Source of the DNA: Nocardioides luti
Lineage (GTDB): Bacteria > Actinomycetota > Actinomycetes > Propionibacteriales > Nocardioidaceae
Assembly (NCBI RefSeq): GCF_014212315.1
Contig: NZ_JACKXE010000001.1
Coordinates: forward strand, 2,356,001 to 2,420,000
Direction: 5' to 3'
DNA: 64,000 nt
Numbering within the stretch: the stretch's first letter is position 1; each line of letters starts with the position of its first letter. Position numbers and translations under genes: made by a program. This document shows positions 26,680 through 35,955 of the stretch, one piece after another. The notes beneath the pieces are model-generated. The model saw only the letters and a program-made list of their open reading frames with translations, did no database searches and was not told where the DNA came from.

Positions 26680-27812
26680 TCAGTACGGCGTGGTCCGGGC
26701 CATCGCCAGCGCCCGCTTCATCGAGAACGGGTCCGCCTGCATGACCAGCCAGGGCCGCCCGAACCACAGGTAGCCGTCGACGAGCCGCCGGGCCAGCGCC
26801 CGGGTGGTGTCGCCCAGGCCCCAGGCCTCGTCGGCGACGTCGGTCGTCGGCGGGATGCCCAGGGTCACGCAGACCCGTTCGTCCGGCGTCTGGCAGACCT
26901 TGGCGTTGTCGGGGTGGCTGCCGCGGGCCCGGTTGAAGTCGAAGCCGCGGCCGTTCGACGACGTGTTGACCACGAAGTGCTTGGTACCCAGGCCCCGCGC
27001 CTCCAGCTCGGCCGCGACGGCGGCGCCGAAGACGACGTTGTCCTCCGTGGTCGCGTAGTGCGTGGAGTTCAGCGCGAAGCCGCGCGCGCTCGCGACCCCC
27101 GCCCGCTCGAGGATGTCCGCGGCCAGCTCGGGGTGGTTCGCCGGCCAGTCCGAGGCACCCCCGTCGATGTAGACGCTGGTGTTCTCGAGCGCGGACAGCT
27201 TCCTGGCGGCGTACGCCACGAGCCGGGACGGCACCCGCGACCCGTGCGGCGCGCAGAGCGCGAACGGGCCGTCCGGCTGCAGGATGATCGCAGTGTGCGC
27301 CGTGCCGGTCGCGTCCGCGAAGGCGTCGATCCACTGCTTGTACGACCGCTTCTCGGCCCGGGTGGGCAGCCGGTCGCACGCGGCGTGCTCCCACGGCACC
27401 ATCCGGAAGATCGTCATCTGCACCAGCACGTCGGGGTCGCCGCCGGTCGAGTTGGCGATGTAGTCGGCCACCTTGCGCCGGATCTCGGCAGGCCCCCCGC
27501 TCCACGCCCCGAACCACTTGGCCTTGGGCCGCAGCGCGATCTTCGCGAGCAGCTCCTTCTTCTTGCCCGTCGCCTTCACGTACGGCGCCCAGCCTGGTCG
27601 CCCGAGCCCTGGTAGACGCCCATCCGGTGCCCGGCGAGCGGATTGACGTCCGTCGTCGTCGCGGGCCCCGCGAGCGGCGCGACGGACACCGCCCCCGTCG
27701 ACGACTGTGCCGACGCGCCCGCCTGGGTCGGGGCCAGGCCGGTGAACAGGGCGACCAGGGCCAGCAGGACCCCGGCGCGCAGCAGCGGGACGGGACGGGA
27801 ACGGGGGTGCAC
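26680..27812 (-). pseudogene. Secreted glycoside hydrolase family 6 (endoglucanase-like), frameshifted
   Basis: The downstream frame (26680-27579) encodes a GH6 catalytic domain: ALRPKAKWFGAW, ANSTGGDPDVLVQMT, FRMVPWEH, YIDGGASDW (catalytic Asp region), FVVNTSSNGRGFD and WGLGDTTRALARRLVDG. The upstream frame (27576-27812) encodes a signal peptide and mature start (NPLAGHRMGVYQGSGDQA). Both frames fit one protein if one base is restored near 27591-27594: DQA reads into GRRT and stop, while the other frame continues WAPYVKATGKK. GTG at 27812 follows a strong GAGGAG site. Either a true single-base deletion or a sequencing error. Confidence 0.85.
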
Positions 27813-28001
27813 GTGGATCTCCTCAGGCGGCCGAGCTCGCGCCGGACAGGTCCCCCCATCGTGCGGGCGAGCCCGGGCACTGTTAGGAGAAGGGCCGAGG
27901 ACTGACCGATCGGCCATCCGCATGGCCCGTGCGGGTCAGGCTCTGCGACGCACGAGCGCGACGTTGGACGTCAAGCGCTGAGGCGGATCGCTATCTCCGA
28001 G

Positions 28002-29003
28002 CTAGCTGTAGTTCCCCGTGACGTTGTGAACGCGGTCGGCGGGGACTTGGCCTCCGATGCCGGTGGGGGGTCGATGGTGATTGTAGAAGTGGAGCCAGGC
28101 TGCGTAGGTGGCCGCGCGGGCCTCGTCTGACAGGTAGGGCTGGGCGTAGGCCCATTCGGTGGTGAGGGTGCGGTTGAAGCGCTCGACTTTGCCATTGGTT
28201 TGGGGGCGGTAGGGCCGAGTTCGGCGGTGTTTGACGTCTTCGCCCAGGGCTGCGGTGAATACCTTGGAGCGGTAGCAGGAACCGTTGTCGGTCATCACGG
28301 CTCGAACGCTGATGCCGGCATCAGCGAAGAACGCCCGGGCCCGTTTCCAGAAACCAGCGGCGGTCTCCTTGCGTTCGTCGAGGAGTTGCTCGGAGTAGGT
28401 CAGCCGGGAGTGGTCGTCGACGGCGTGGTGGAGGTAGACGTAGCCCCGCGAGGCTGGTGCGCCGGCACGGGCTGTTCGGTCGCTGGCGGCGTGTGCGTGT
28501 CGGTGCTGTGCGGAGGTGCGGCCGAAGGCACGCCATCCTCCTCCGTCGGGGATCTTTCCGAGCTTCTTGATGTCGATGTGGACCAGGTCGCCGGGTGCGG
28601 CTGTTTCGTAGCGGATCGGCTTGGGACGGCGGACGGGCAGGCCGGTTGCCTGGTCGAGGTGTGCCAGCAGCGGCATCCGATAGCGAGTCAGAACCCGTCC
28701 GACCGTGGAGCGGGGAACACCGAGGTGGTAGCCGATGCGGTGTGGTCCCCAACGGCGGCTGTAGCGCAGCTTCACGATCCGCTGCTCCAGACGCCGCGGA
28801 CAGCGTGCCGGTGAGGTCACGGGCCGCGAGGACCGGTCGGTCATCGGCTGGCCGGCGCGGTAGCGACGGGCCCACTGCGACGCTGTCGCGGGCGAGACCT
28901 GGAACCGCTCGGCAGCGCGACGAACCGCCCAGCCATCTTCAACGATCAACACCGCCAATCGGCGGCGTCCTTCAGGGGTCAGCGGGGCGTTAGCGTGGGT
29001 CAT
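28002..29003 (-). CDS. IS481-family DDE transposase
   Basis: A 333-residue transposase with an N-terminal helix-turn-helix (RAAERFQVSPATASQWARRY) and an rve-type catalytic core: HIDIKK (first Asp), MTDNGSCYRS (second Asp) and NGKVERFNRTL (Glu). ATG at 29003 follows GGAGG. The reading frame is intact. The TAG stop codon (28002-28004) lies outside the left inverted repeat, within the target duplication. The transposase should be able to move the element if expressed. Confidence 0.93.
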   Translation of the reverse strand: MTHANAPLTPEGRRRLAVLIVEDGWAVRRAAERFQVSPATASQWARRYRAGQPMTDRSSRPVTSPARCPRRLEQRIVKLRYSRRWGPHRIGYHLGVPRSTVGRVLTRYRMPLLAHLDQATGLPVRRPKPIRYETAAPGDLVHIDIKKLGKIPDGGGWRAFGRTSAQHRHAHAASDRTARAGAPASRGYVYLHHAVDDHSRLTYSEQLLDERKETAAGFWKRARAFFADAGISVRAVMTDNGSCYRSKVFTAALGEDVKHRRTRPYRPQTNGKVERFNRTLTTEWAYAQPYLSDEARAATYAAWLHFYNHHRPPTGIGGQVPADRVHNVTGNYS

Positions 29004-29103
29004 GAAGACCTCCAGTCAGAGGGTGGCGTGGTAACCCCCTCCGTACTGGAGGTTTTCGCTATCCGTCTACGCCTCGACGTTCACAACCTGTCGGGGAACT
29101 ACA
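28007..29103 (-). mobile_element. IS481-family insertion sequence, 1,097 bp
   Basis: The ends are 26-bp imperfect inverted repeats (28007-28032 and 29078-29103) beginning TGTAGTTCCCCG and matching at 23 of 26 positions. They are flanked by a 6-bp direct repeat GCTAGC (28001-28006 and 29104-29109). IS481 of Bordetella is known to target and duplicate NCTAGN, which this fits. One complete transposase gene fills the element. Confidence 0.92.
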
Positions 29104-29109
29104 GCTAGC

Positions 29110-29449
29110 GCAGCGACCGTAGGGATGCGGCCGCCGCTCTGTCCAAGAGCCTGGACGTGTCAGCCGCGACATGACCACCATGCGACGTCAACTCACAGTG
29201 CTCCAGCACACCGCGTCACCCGCCTCGCTCGATCTCGCCCCGCTGGCGCCGGAAGCGACCTTGGTAGAGACTCGCAATTCTTCTCGCAGGTCTCCAGGCA
29301 CGATCCACATTGCCGTCTTGCGACGGACCAGCGAAGGACTCGCCGAATGCTCCCGATGGACGTTGGCGATAGAAGGCCCGCCGAGGGAGGTACGTATCGT
29401 GGAGGTCAATCGACATCGCACCGGGCCGGCAGAGGTGGGTTGTCAACGC
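29110..29449. other. Spacer without a convincing gene
   Basis: Between the IS and the NERD gene I see no gene that can be supported. A 101-codon frame (29171-29476, plus) lacks recognisable motifs and runs into the end of the NERD gene. Antisense frames here look equally random. Confidence 0.5.
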
Positions 29450-30220
29450 CTAGCGCATCGCGCTTGTGACCTTTGAGCGGTAGTCCTTCAGTAGCTTCAT
29501 AACCCCCCGGGCAGCGTCTCGCGGCACCTCGTGCCCGTCCAGGTCTCCCAGCCATTGGAGTAACTGGCGACCATCGAGGAATCGCACCCCGTCGATGATG
29601 GCATCACTCGGTACGCCGGTTCGAGCGGCACCCCACAGGACGACAACCGGGGTAACAGTCACCGGCTTGGCCGTCGTCCGGTGCCGCGCGCCACTCTCTC
29701 GCTTCAGCACCGAGCGAAGAAGGCCCTCCGCCCGTAGGGCGGCCCGCCGCGAGGACCTGGCCATGGCTGGAACGTCTTCCGCGGTGACGTGGTTTCGCCA
29801 CTTGGAGTCGATAGCTAAAACGCCGCCGTGGCGCGTGATAACAAGATGGTCGATGTCCCCTGCTTGGAGTTCAAAACTGTCGATCCAATCCCAGATCAGG
29901 CGTTTGCGCTTAGCGCGTTGAAGCTCGCTGCGCGTGTTGTCTTCTCCCCAGGCCCCCCTGAGCTGCCAAACGGCCTCCTGATCGTGGGCTAGGAAGGCCG
30001 AGTTCAACAGGTGCAACCCCGCCGCGATGAGTGCCGCGTGGACGAGTCCCAGGGAGTAAAGGCGCCCGGGCATCGGGACAATCAGAAGGATGAGACTGCT
30101 GATGACCCCAATGACCACAAAACCGGCCAGCACCAGTGCGACCACGGTGGCATTACGACGCAGCCACTCATTGCGACGACGCTTCAATCGTCGCGCTGGG
30201 TAGGACGCAATGCTGGCCAT
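29450..30220 (-). CDS. Membrane protein with NERD (nuclease-related) domain
   Basis: A 256-residue protein. The N-terminus is strongly basic (RRLKRRRNEWLRR), followed by two membrane segments (about 25-47 and 56-75). The NERD domain follows (about 88-200) with GAWGEDNTRSEL, DHLVITRHGGVLAIDSKW (Asp and the D-x-K pair of a PD-(D/E)xK-like site) and TPVVVLWG. NERD domains resemble Holliday-junction-resolvase-type nucleases and often occur in defence islands. ATG at 30220 (MASIASYP) precedes the membrane region. It is divergent from the HNH endonuclease gene with a 112-bp spacer. Confidence 0.8.
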   Translation of the reverse strand: MASIASYPARRLKRRRNEWLRRNATVVALVLAGFVVIGVISSLILLIVPMPGRLYSLGLVHAALIAAGLHLLNSAFLAHDQEAVWQLRGAWGEDNTRSELQRAKRKRLIWDWIDSFELQAGDIDHLVITRHGGVLAIDSKWRNHVTAEDVPAMARSSRRAALRAEGLLRSVLKRESGARHRTTAKPVTVTPVVVLWGAARTGVPSDAIIDGVRFLDGRQLLQWLGDLDGHEVPRDAARGVMKLLKDYRSKVTSAMR

Positions 30221-30332
30221 GTTGCCCCCTCTCACGCACGCAGTTAACACGACGCCTAGCCATGATGCAGAGGGTTAGCGGGATCGCACGAGAACCCGCC
30301 CCGTGCCGTCGAGATGCTGACATGATCCAGCC

Positions 30333-31250
30333 GTGACTCCTGGCCAGCGGTTGCGTGAGCTCGCGATTAGGCACGCCGCCTTCGCGTGGCTGGACCGCCA
30401 ACGCGCGGCTGGCAAGGAGACGTTCAGCCAGGAGGACACCAGCGGCCTCACCCTGGCTGGTGAGACCATCAGACTGATGCCCACTCAGCAGGGGATCTGG
30501 AAGCCCGGCCAGCTCGATGCGGCCCTCTCCATTCGGACCGTCTACCGTCCGGAAGGCACCGACCGCCCCTATGCCGACGCGGTAGGAGTTGACGGGTTTT
30601 ACCGTTACAAGATGCGTGGCGACGATCCGAACCACTATCAGAACCGGGCCCTACGCGCGGCGCTGGCCGAACGCGTTCCGCTGATCTGGTGGCTGGGCGT
30701 GCAGGGTGGCGGATACAGCGCCCTCTATCCGATCTACTTGGTGAACGAGGAGCAGGCCGACCTCCAGTTCGTCGTGGACATCGAAGCTGTGCCTCAGCCT
30801 GACATCGTCTGGCCATCCACCGAACTTAAGCTCGATCCGTCGTACCGCCAGCAGCTCACCAAGCTCCGCTTGCACCAACGTCCTTTCCGTGCTGCAGTTC
30901 TTCGGGCTTACCAGACCGCGTGCGCTGTCTGCTCCTTCCGGCACAGCGACCTGCTCGACGCGGCGCACATTCACGAGGATGGAGCCGGCGGACTGCCAGT
31001 CGTCACCAACGGCCTTACGCTTTGCAAGATGCATCACGCTGCCTTCGACCGTCGGATCCTTGGCATCACCCCTGGCTTCGAGGTTCGGATCAACGCTGAG
31101 GTCCTGAAGGAAATCGATGGGCCGATGCTCCGCCACGGAATCCAAGATTTCCATGGCAAACAGCTGATGGTCCTACCTCAACGCCGTTCAGAGCGCCCAG
31201 ACCGCGATCTCTTGGAGACTCGATATCAGGCATTCCTCGATGCCAGCTGA
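30333..31250 (+). CDS. HNH restriction-type endonuclease (COG3440-like)
   Basis: A 305-residue predicted restriction endonuclease. The N-terminal domain (about 1-165) resembles that of COG3440 enzymes, including YADAVGVDGFYRYKMRGDDP and the phrase LRAALAERVPLIWWLGV. It probably recognises DNA, perhaps modified DNA. The C-terminal HNH domain (about 190-245) has CAVCSFRH, LLDAAHIHEDG and NGLTLCKMHHAAFD, with zinc-type Cys and the catalytic His residues. The GTG start gives MTPGQRLRELAIRH. No methyltransferase is adjacent, which would suit a modification-dependent (Type IV-like) enzyme; that is inference. Confidence 0.85.
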   Translation: MTPGQRLRELAIRHAAFAWLDRQRAAGKETFSQEDTSGLTLAGETIRLMPTQQGIWKPGQLDAALSIRTVYRPEGTDRPYADAVGVDGFYRYKMRGDDPNHYQNRALRAALAERVPLIWWLGVQGGGYSALYPIYLVNEEQADLQFVVDIEAVPQPDIVWPSTELKLDPSYRQQLTKLRLHQRPFRAAVLRAYQTACAVCSFRHSDLLDAAHIHEDGAGGLPVVTNGLTLCKMHHAAFDRRILGITPGFEVRINAEVLKEIDGPMLRHGIQDFHGKQLMVLPQRRSERPDRDLLETRYQAFLDAS

Positions 31251-31284
31251 TCGTGGACTCAGCTCTGCGTGTCCGCGACGGTTG

Positions 31285-31755
31285 TCAACCCACCGGTTGG
31301 AATTCAACCACATCGTCAATTGCCGGGACTTGCACGTGCCGGCCACGCGGCCCGACCCGGGTGGTGGCGTGCGCGGTCACTCACCCGATCACCTCACCCG
31401 CTGCCCGATCCATCGCCGCGTCGTACGCCGTCGCGATGTCGGTCTGGAGGGCCGCGGCGAGCGACCACGAATCCGACGAACGGAGCGCGTGCGCGTCGTC
31501 TCACGGCCGCCCCTTCGCTATACAGGTTAGGGCGTCGTAGCCGGCGACCCATCGTTCGTAGGCGTCGCCGTCCAACGTCCCCCCGTCCTGAACTGCGGAA
31601 ACACCGCGACCCCACCGCCGCGGGAGTCGTGACGACATAACGCCCGGCCAGCCCGGTTCACTCGGCGAGGTAGTAGTCATCGACTCGTGAGCGGTCCGCT
31701 TCCACATACGAGCGCGGCGGCTGCGGGCCCCGTAGAACTTGACTCCACCGTGCAT
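31285..31755 (-). pseudogene. Degraded N-terminus of a MobF (TrwC/TraI-type) relaxase
   Basis: Joining frames on the minus strand from ATG at 31755 recovers MHGGVKFYGA, YVEADRSRVDDYYLAE, TLDGDAYERWVAGYDAL, DDAHALR, WSLAAALQTDIATAYDAA, MDRAAGEVIG and ATTRVGPRGRHVQVP, in the order of the N-terminal relaxase domain of actinobacterial MobF proteins. At least one frameshift, an internal loss after DDAHALR, and three or more in-frame stops (after AE, after GRP and after VIG) break it. Only the first 130 or so codons remain. The catalytic Tyr and later helicase are absent. It is the trace of a conjugative or mobilisable element. Confidence 0.8.
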
Positions 31756-32035
31756 CGCCCTCGTCACCACCCGTCAGCACTCGTCACCTAGCCTTGAAAT
31801 GACGCTCGGCCCGCCCCGAGGGGCGGACCGATCCACGGGCCTTCGAAGCATAAGTGCCGCTTGGTTTCGAGGCTTCGAATCACCTTGCGTGGAGCGGGCT
31901 TTCGGACTCGTTAGAGGCCGTCAACAATCGTCATCGCGGGACGCTGATGAAGGAGGCGGCGGGGTCTCGCCGGTGACGTCGCACAGCCCGTTGTGCCGGT
32001 TCACAGGTGCACAGCGAGGTGGTTTAGTCCTCGAC

Positions 32036-35000
32036 ATGAGTGCGATCCAACATCTCTCGATGCGGGTGCCGTGGCGCGACCGACCCTGGGACGGGGCCGT
32101 CTGCGACGACCCGTTGGGCAACTCGTCCTGCACGCTCCTGGCGAACGTCGGGCCTAAGAGGGATGACATGTACGAAGTCGCACATGCGGGTGTGGACTTC
32201 GCCGACCTGGACGCGTCCCGGCTCCCATGCCTCAGCGAACGGGCCACGTTCATGTCGCCGGTGGGCTACTCGGTCACAAAAACCCACCCGTACGCTTGGA
32301 ATAAGGCGCTCGCCGGGCTTCAACCCACCGAGGTGATCATGCCGCCGTTCGCATTCGAGGCAGTCCCCTTCCGGTGGCTCAACCGGGCATCGTTCTACGA
32401 GGAGGTGGGATCTGCCCGCGTCCCCGAGTTCGATCCGGCGGCAGAGGACGCTGCGACCCAAGCTATGGGATGGGACGACGCCGACTGGATTATGAACGGC
32501 CATAACCAGCGCGCGGTCATCCGGGAGTTCTTTGCCCCCGTGAAGCCGGGCGACTCGCTGGTCTTCATGTATCTGAAGCACTCACCGTTGCAAGAGGAAC
32601 GGACCGACCGTCTCATCGTGGGAGCCGCACGCGTGAGCGGCGTGACGCTGCCGCCGTCGTGGAACGGCGACGGCGAGCAAGCGTTTCCTTCGTCGATGTG
32701 GGAGACCGCGGTCGAACACAGCCTCCGGCCGACCATGGAGGATGGGGTGCTGCTTCCCTATCAGGCGTTAGTGCCCTTGTTGGACGGCGGCGTGGATGTC
32801 TCCCCGGCACTTGCGTGGGCACCCGAAGGCCGCTTCAACGAGTTCAGCTACGTCACCGAGCACCTGAGTGATGATGCCGCAATTGAGGCTTTGGCGAGCC
32901 TGGCCGCCGCAGTCGCAGGCATGAGGGATCTCGGCGTCGACGTGCCGGACATTGCACGCGAGTGGGTCACCCAGCAGAGTGACCGCCTGTGGCAGTTGCG
33001 CGGACCGGCACCGGGGCTTGCGTCCGTGCTTGCGCACCTCGGTGTGGAGCAGAGCCACCTGACCGCCCGCGCTGTCCTCGCTGCCGCCCCGGCTGATCCT
33101 TGGTCCGCCATCGACGCTGGCATGGCCGAACACTCCGCGTTTCCTGACACCGTGCGCCCGTTCATCTCCAAGGCGAACGCCAAGATCTGGTCGAAAATTG
33201 GGGCTGTGGCGCAGAACTGCCTCAGGATCCTCTCTGGCTTAGACATTTCGGCCGCGCAGGTTGACGTTCTCATGAACGGCCAGACCGACGTTCCGCTCAC
33301 GCACGAGGAGCTCTCGGACAACCCCTACTTCGCCTCGATCTGCACTTACGGACAGGCGGAACACGTCCCTTTCACCACGGTAGACCGCGCCTGCTTTCCC
33401 GCCGGTCATGTCGAATGGGTCGCGCCCTTCCCCCCGTCGGCGATGATGGACAGCAACCTCGACCGGCGGCGGATCGAAGCTCTGATCACTGAGGTGGTCG
33501 AGTGGGCCGGTCACCAAGGCGACACGCTCCTTCCGGAGGCCGAGGCGCTCGACCGAGCAAATCAGATGGTGCTATCCCGGCATCCCGAGCTGACCGCTAC
33601 TAAGTTGCTGGGCGTCGACCTCGACCACGACACGCTGGCCGACTGGGAGGACTGGTCCCCGCTGGTCGCCCGCGAGCTGGCGGACGGCCAGCCGGCATTC
33701 AAGTTGCGTCGGTTCGAGGACATCACCACATCAATCCGTGACTTCGTCGGGTCCCAGCTTCAGCGCGCACGCCTCGGACACATAAAGGGCGCCCGGCAGT
33801 TGCTCGACGAGGCGCTGGAGAGCAACGAGCTGGTGGACACCGGCGCGCCGCTCGACAATCTCGAGGAACGAGCACGTACCGAGAAGGCTGAGGGTCTGTC
33901 CGCGCTGCACGATGCGCCGCTCTCCGTCCTCATTGGTCCTGCTGGAACAGGCAAGACGACACTGCTCAAAGCCTTAGTTGGTCTGACAGGCGTTTCGGAC
34001 GGCGGGGTGCTCTTGCTAGCGCCCACCGGCAAGGCGCGGGTCCAGTTGGAGATGAAGGTCAAGCTTCCCGCAAGGACGCTCGCGAGCTACCTGTCCCCCT
34101 CACATCGATACGACGGAGAGTCCGGGCGCTACCTCGTCCAAGGAGACCATCAGCGCACGTCGTATGGGCTTGTCGTCATCGACGAGGCATCGATGATGAC
34201 CGAGGAAATGCTCGCGGCAACGCTAGACGCGTTCTCATCCGTCCGTCGCTTGGTCCTGGTGGGTGATCCACGCCAGCTCCCGCCGATCGGCCCGGGGCGT
34301 CCATTCGTCGATCTGGTCAACAAGCTTAAGCCTGAGCAGTTTGACACCGCCGTACACGTTGCCAACTGCTACGTCGAACTCCAGGTGCCGCGACGGCAGC
34401 TGCCCGACGGCACCCTTGGGACTCGAAAGGACCTTGAGCTGGCGAGCTGGTTCGGCCACGCGACTCGGGGTGCGGGCGACGACAGCATCTGGAGCGAACT
34501 CGCCGACAAGCCAGACCTGGGCACCGTGCGGTACGAGCCCTGGGGTGACCGGAGCGTCGTCCAAGCACTGACCCAGACGCTGGGCGAGGAGCTAGACCTC
34601 ACCAGCCACGACAAAGAGGCGTGGGCGTTCGCCATGACCTATGGCGGGGTGTTCAACGACCCCTACCTCAACTGGAATCGCGGCGCCGGGGAGCATGCTG
34701 AGGACTGGCAGATCCTGTCGCCGACGAGATCTCGAGCCTTCGGGACCGTCGAGCTGAACCGGCACATTAAGCGCACCTACCGGACCGATGACACCATGTT
34801 GGCGACTAAGAATCTCAGGTCGAACACCCCCTGGCCCATCGGTCCCGAGCTCATCGTGCGAGGCGACAAGGTCATGCACACGATCAACAAGCGAATGAAG
34901 GCTTGGCCCAAGGATGCCGGTGGACTGGACTACGTTGCAAACGGCGAGATTGGTGTGGCCATCGGCTTCCTGACTCCACGTCACAAACGGCCCAAGAATG

Positions 35001-35833
35001 CCCTCAAGCTCGATGTCGAGTTCTCGTCCCAGCCTGGCGTTCAGTACGGCTATTGGCCAACTTCCGGCGACTCCAACGTCCTGCTCGAGCTCGCCTGGGC
35101 CGTCACCGTGCACAAGTCGCAAGGCTCCGAGTTCGGCACCACCTTCCTGATACTTCCCTCCAGGACGAACGTTACGCGCGAACTGATGTACACGGCGTTG
35201 ACCCGACAGAAGGATCGGGTGATCATCTTGCACGACGGAGTCCTCTCCGATCTACGCGAGCTTGCCAGCCCATGGCGATCCGATACCGCGCGCCGCTTGA
35301 CCGACCTTTTCGTGGCACCAGAGCCGGTGACACTGGAGCACCGCGCCCAGGCACGACGGTTCGACCGGCAGCTATTGCACGTGTCGACGACCGGAGTTCC
35401 GATGGCGTCGAAGAATGAGGTCATCATCGCGGGGATCCTCGAGCAACTCGTGCCGGGCAAGTGGGAGTACGAACGCGCTCTGCAGGGCAAGGATGGGCGC
35501 GAGGTGCTGCCCGACTTCACAATCACCCTGAACGACGGACGCACGGTGTTCTGGGAACACGCGGGCATGCTCGACGTACCCGACTACGCCAGCAAGTGGG
35601 AACTGAAGAAGAAGTGGTACGCCGACAACGGAATCCTTCCTGACAGCGCCGGCGGTGGACCATCAGGCGTGCTCATGTGGACCGACGATCTTGGCGGCGC
35701 GAATGCACAGTCATGGCTCGATCACGCAGCCTCGGTCTTTGCAGTGGAGCCAGCGACGGTGGGCTCAACGGGAGTCCCCACTCACAAACGACCCGCCGTG
35801 AAGAAGAGCGCGCCAAAGCAGACGAAGAACTAG
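32036..35833 (+). CDS. RecD-like SF1 helicase with N-terminal domain and C-terminal PD-(D/E)xK-like nuclease
   Basis: A 1,265-residue protein. The N-terminal region has the phrase RVPWRDRPWDGAVCDDPLGN and a nearby Cys, which I cannot assign. The helicase core has Walker A GPAGTGKTTLL (about 633-643), VVIDEASMM (about 715), VLVGDPRQLPPIG (motif III), TVHKSQGSEF (motif V) and YTALTRQKDRVIIL (motif VI), the RecD/TraI-type SF1B pattern. The C-terminal part (about 1120-1240) has KNEVIIAGIL, LPDFTI and FWEHAGM, matching a predicted nuclease fold with Glu-Asp-Glu ligands. ATG at 32036 fits the domain start. It is convergent with the Res gene, 122 bp apart. Confidence 0.82.
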   Translation: MSAIQHLSMRVPWRDRPWDGAVCDDPLGNSSCTLLANVGPKRDDMYEVAHAGVDFADLDASRLPCLSERATFMSPVGYSVTKTHPYAWNKALAGLQPTEVIMPPFAFEAVPFRWLNRASFYEEVGSARVPEFDPAAEDAATQAMGWDDADWIMNGHNQRAVIREFFAPVKPGDSLVFMYLKHSPLQEERTDRLIVGAARVSGVTLPPSWNGDGEQAFPSSMWETAVEHSLRPTMEDGVLLPYQALVPLLDGGVDVSPALAWAPEGRFNEFSYVTEHLSDDAAIEALASLAAAVAGMRDLGVDVPDIAREWVTQQSDRLWQLRGPAPGLASVLAHLGVEQSHLTARAVLAAAPADPWSAIDAGMAEHSAFPDTVRPFISKANAKIWSKIGAVAQNCLRILSGLDISAAQVDVLMNGQTDVPLTHEELSDNPYFASICTYGQAEHVPFTTVDRACFPAGHVEWVAPFPPSAMMDSNLDRRRIEALITEVVEWAGHQGDTLLPEAEALDRANQMVLSRHPELTATKLLGVDLDHDTLADWEDWSPLVARELADGQPAFKLRRFEDITTSIRDFVGSQLQRARLGHIKGARQLLDEALESNELVDTGAPLDNLEERARTEKAEGLSALHDAPLSVLIGPAGTGKTTLLKALVGLTGVSDGGVLLLAPTGKARVQLEMKVKLPARTLASYLSPSHRYDGESGRYLVQGDHQRTSYGLVVIDEASMMTEEMLAATLDAFSSVRRLVLVGDPRQLPPIGPGRPFVDLVNKLKPEQFDTAVHVANCYVELQVPRRQLPDGTLGTRKDLELASWFGHATRGAGDDSIWSELADKPDLGTVRYEPWGDRSVVQALTQTLGEELDLTSHDKEAWAFAMTYGGVFNDPYLNWNRGAGEHAEDWQILSPTRSRAFGTVELNRHIKRTYRTDDTMLATKNLRSNTPWPIGPELIVRGDKVMHTINKRMKAWPKDAGGLDYVANGEIGVAIGFLTPRHKRPKNALKLDVEFSSQPGVQYGYWPTSGDSNVLLELAWAVTVHKSQGSEFGTTFLILPSRTNVTRELMYTALTRQKDRVIILHDGVLSDLRELASPWRSDTARRLTDLFVAPEPVTLEHRAQARRFDRQLLHVSTTGVPMASKNEVIIAGILEQLVPGKWEYERALQGKDGREVLPDFTITLNDGRTVFWEHAGMLDVPDYASKWELKKKWYADNGILPDSAGGGPSGVLMWTDDLGGANAQSWLDHAASVFAVEPATVGSTGVPTHKRPAVKKSAPKQTKN

Positions 35834-35955
35834 ACAGCTTCAGTCCCGGTGGCGGAAGTATCCCCCTGCTGAGGTCCATCGAGCGCGTCGTCTCCCCGTG
35901 CCGGTGGAAGGGTGCAGAGAGTGTTTTTCAGACTGACGATCGGCGAGCCGGATTC

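Noticed and set aside
27576..27600. Programmed frameshift in the GH6 gene
   Set aside because: No slippery heptamer or obvious downstream structure is present at the junction. A deletion or sequencing error explains it more simply.
29171..29476. 101-codon plus-strand frame between the IS element and the NERD gene
   Set aside because: No recognisable motif, and it overlaps the end of a better-supported gene.
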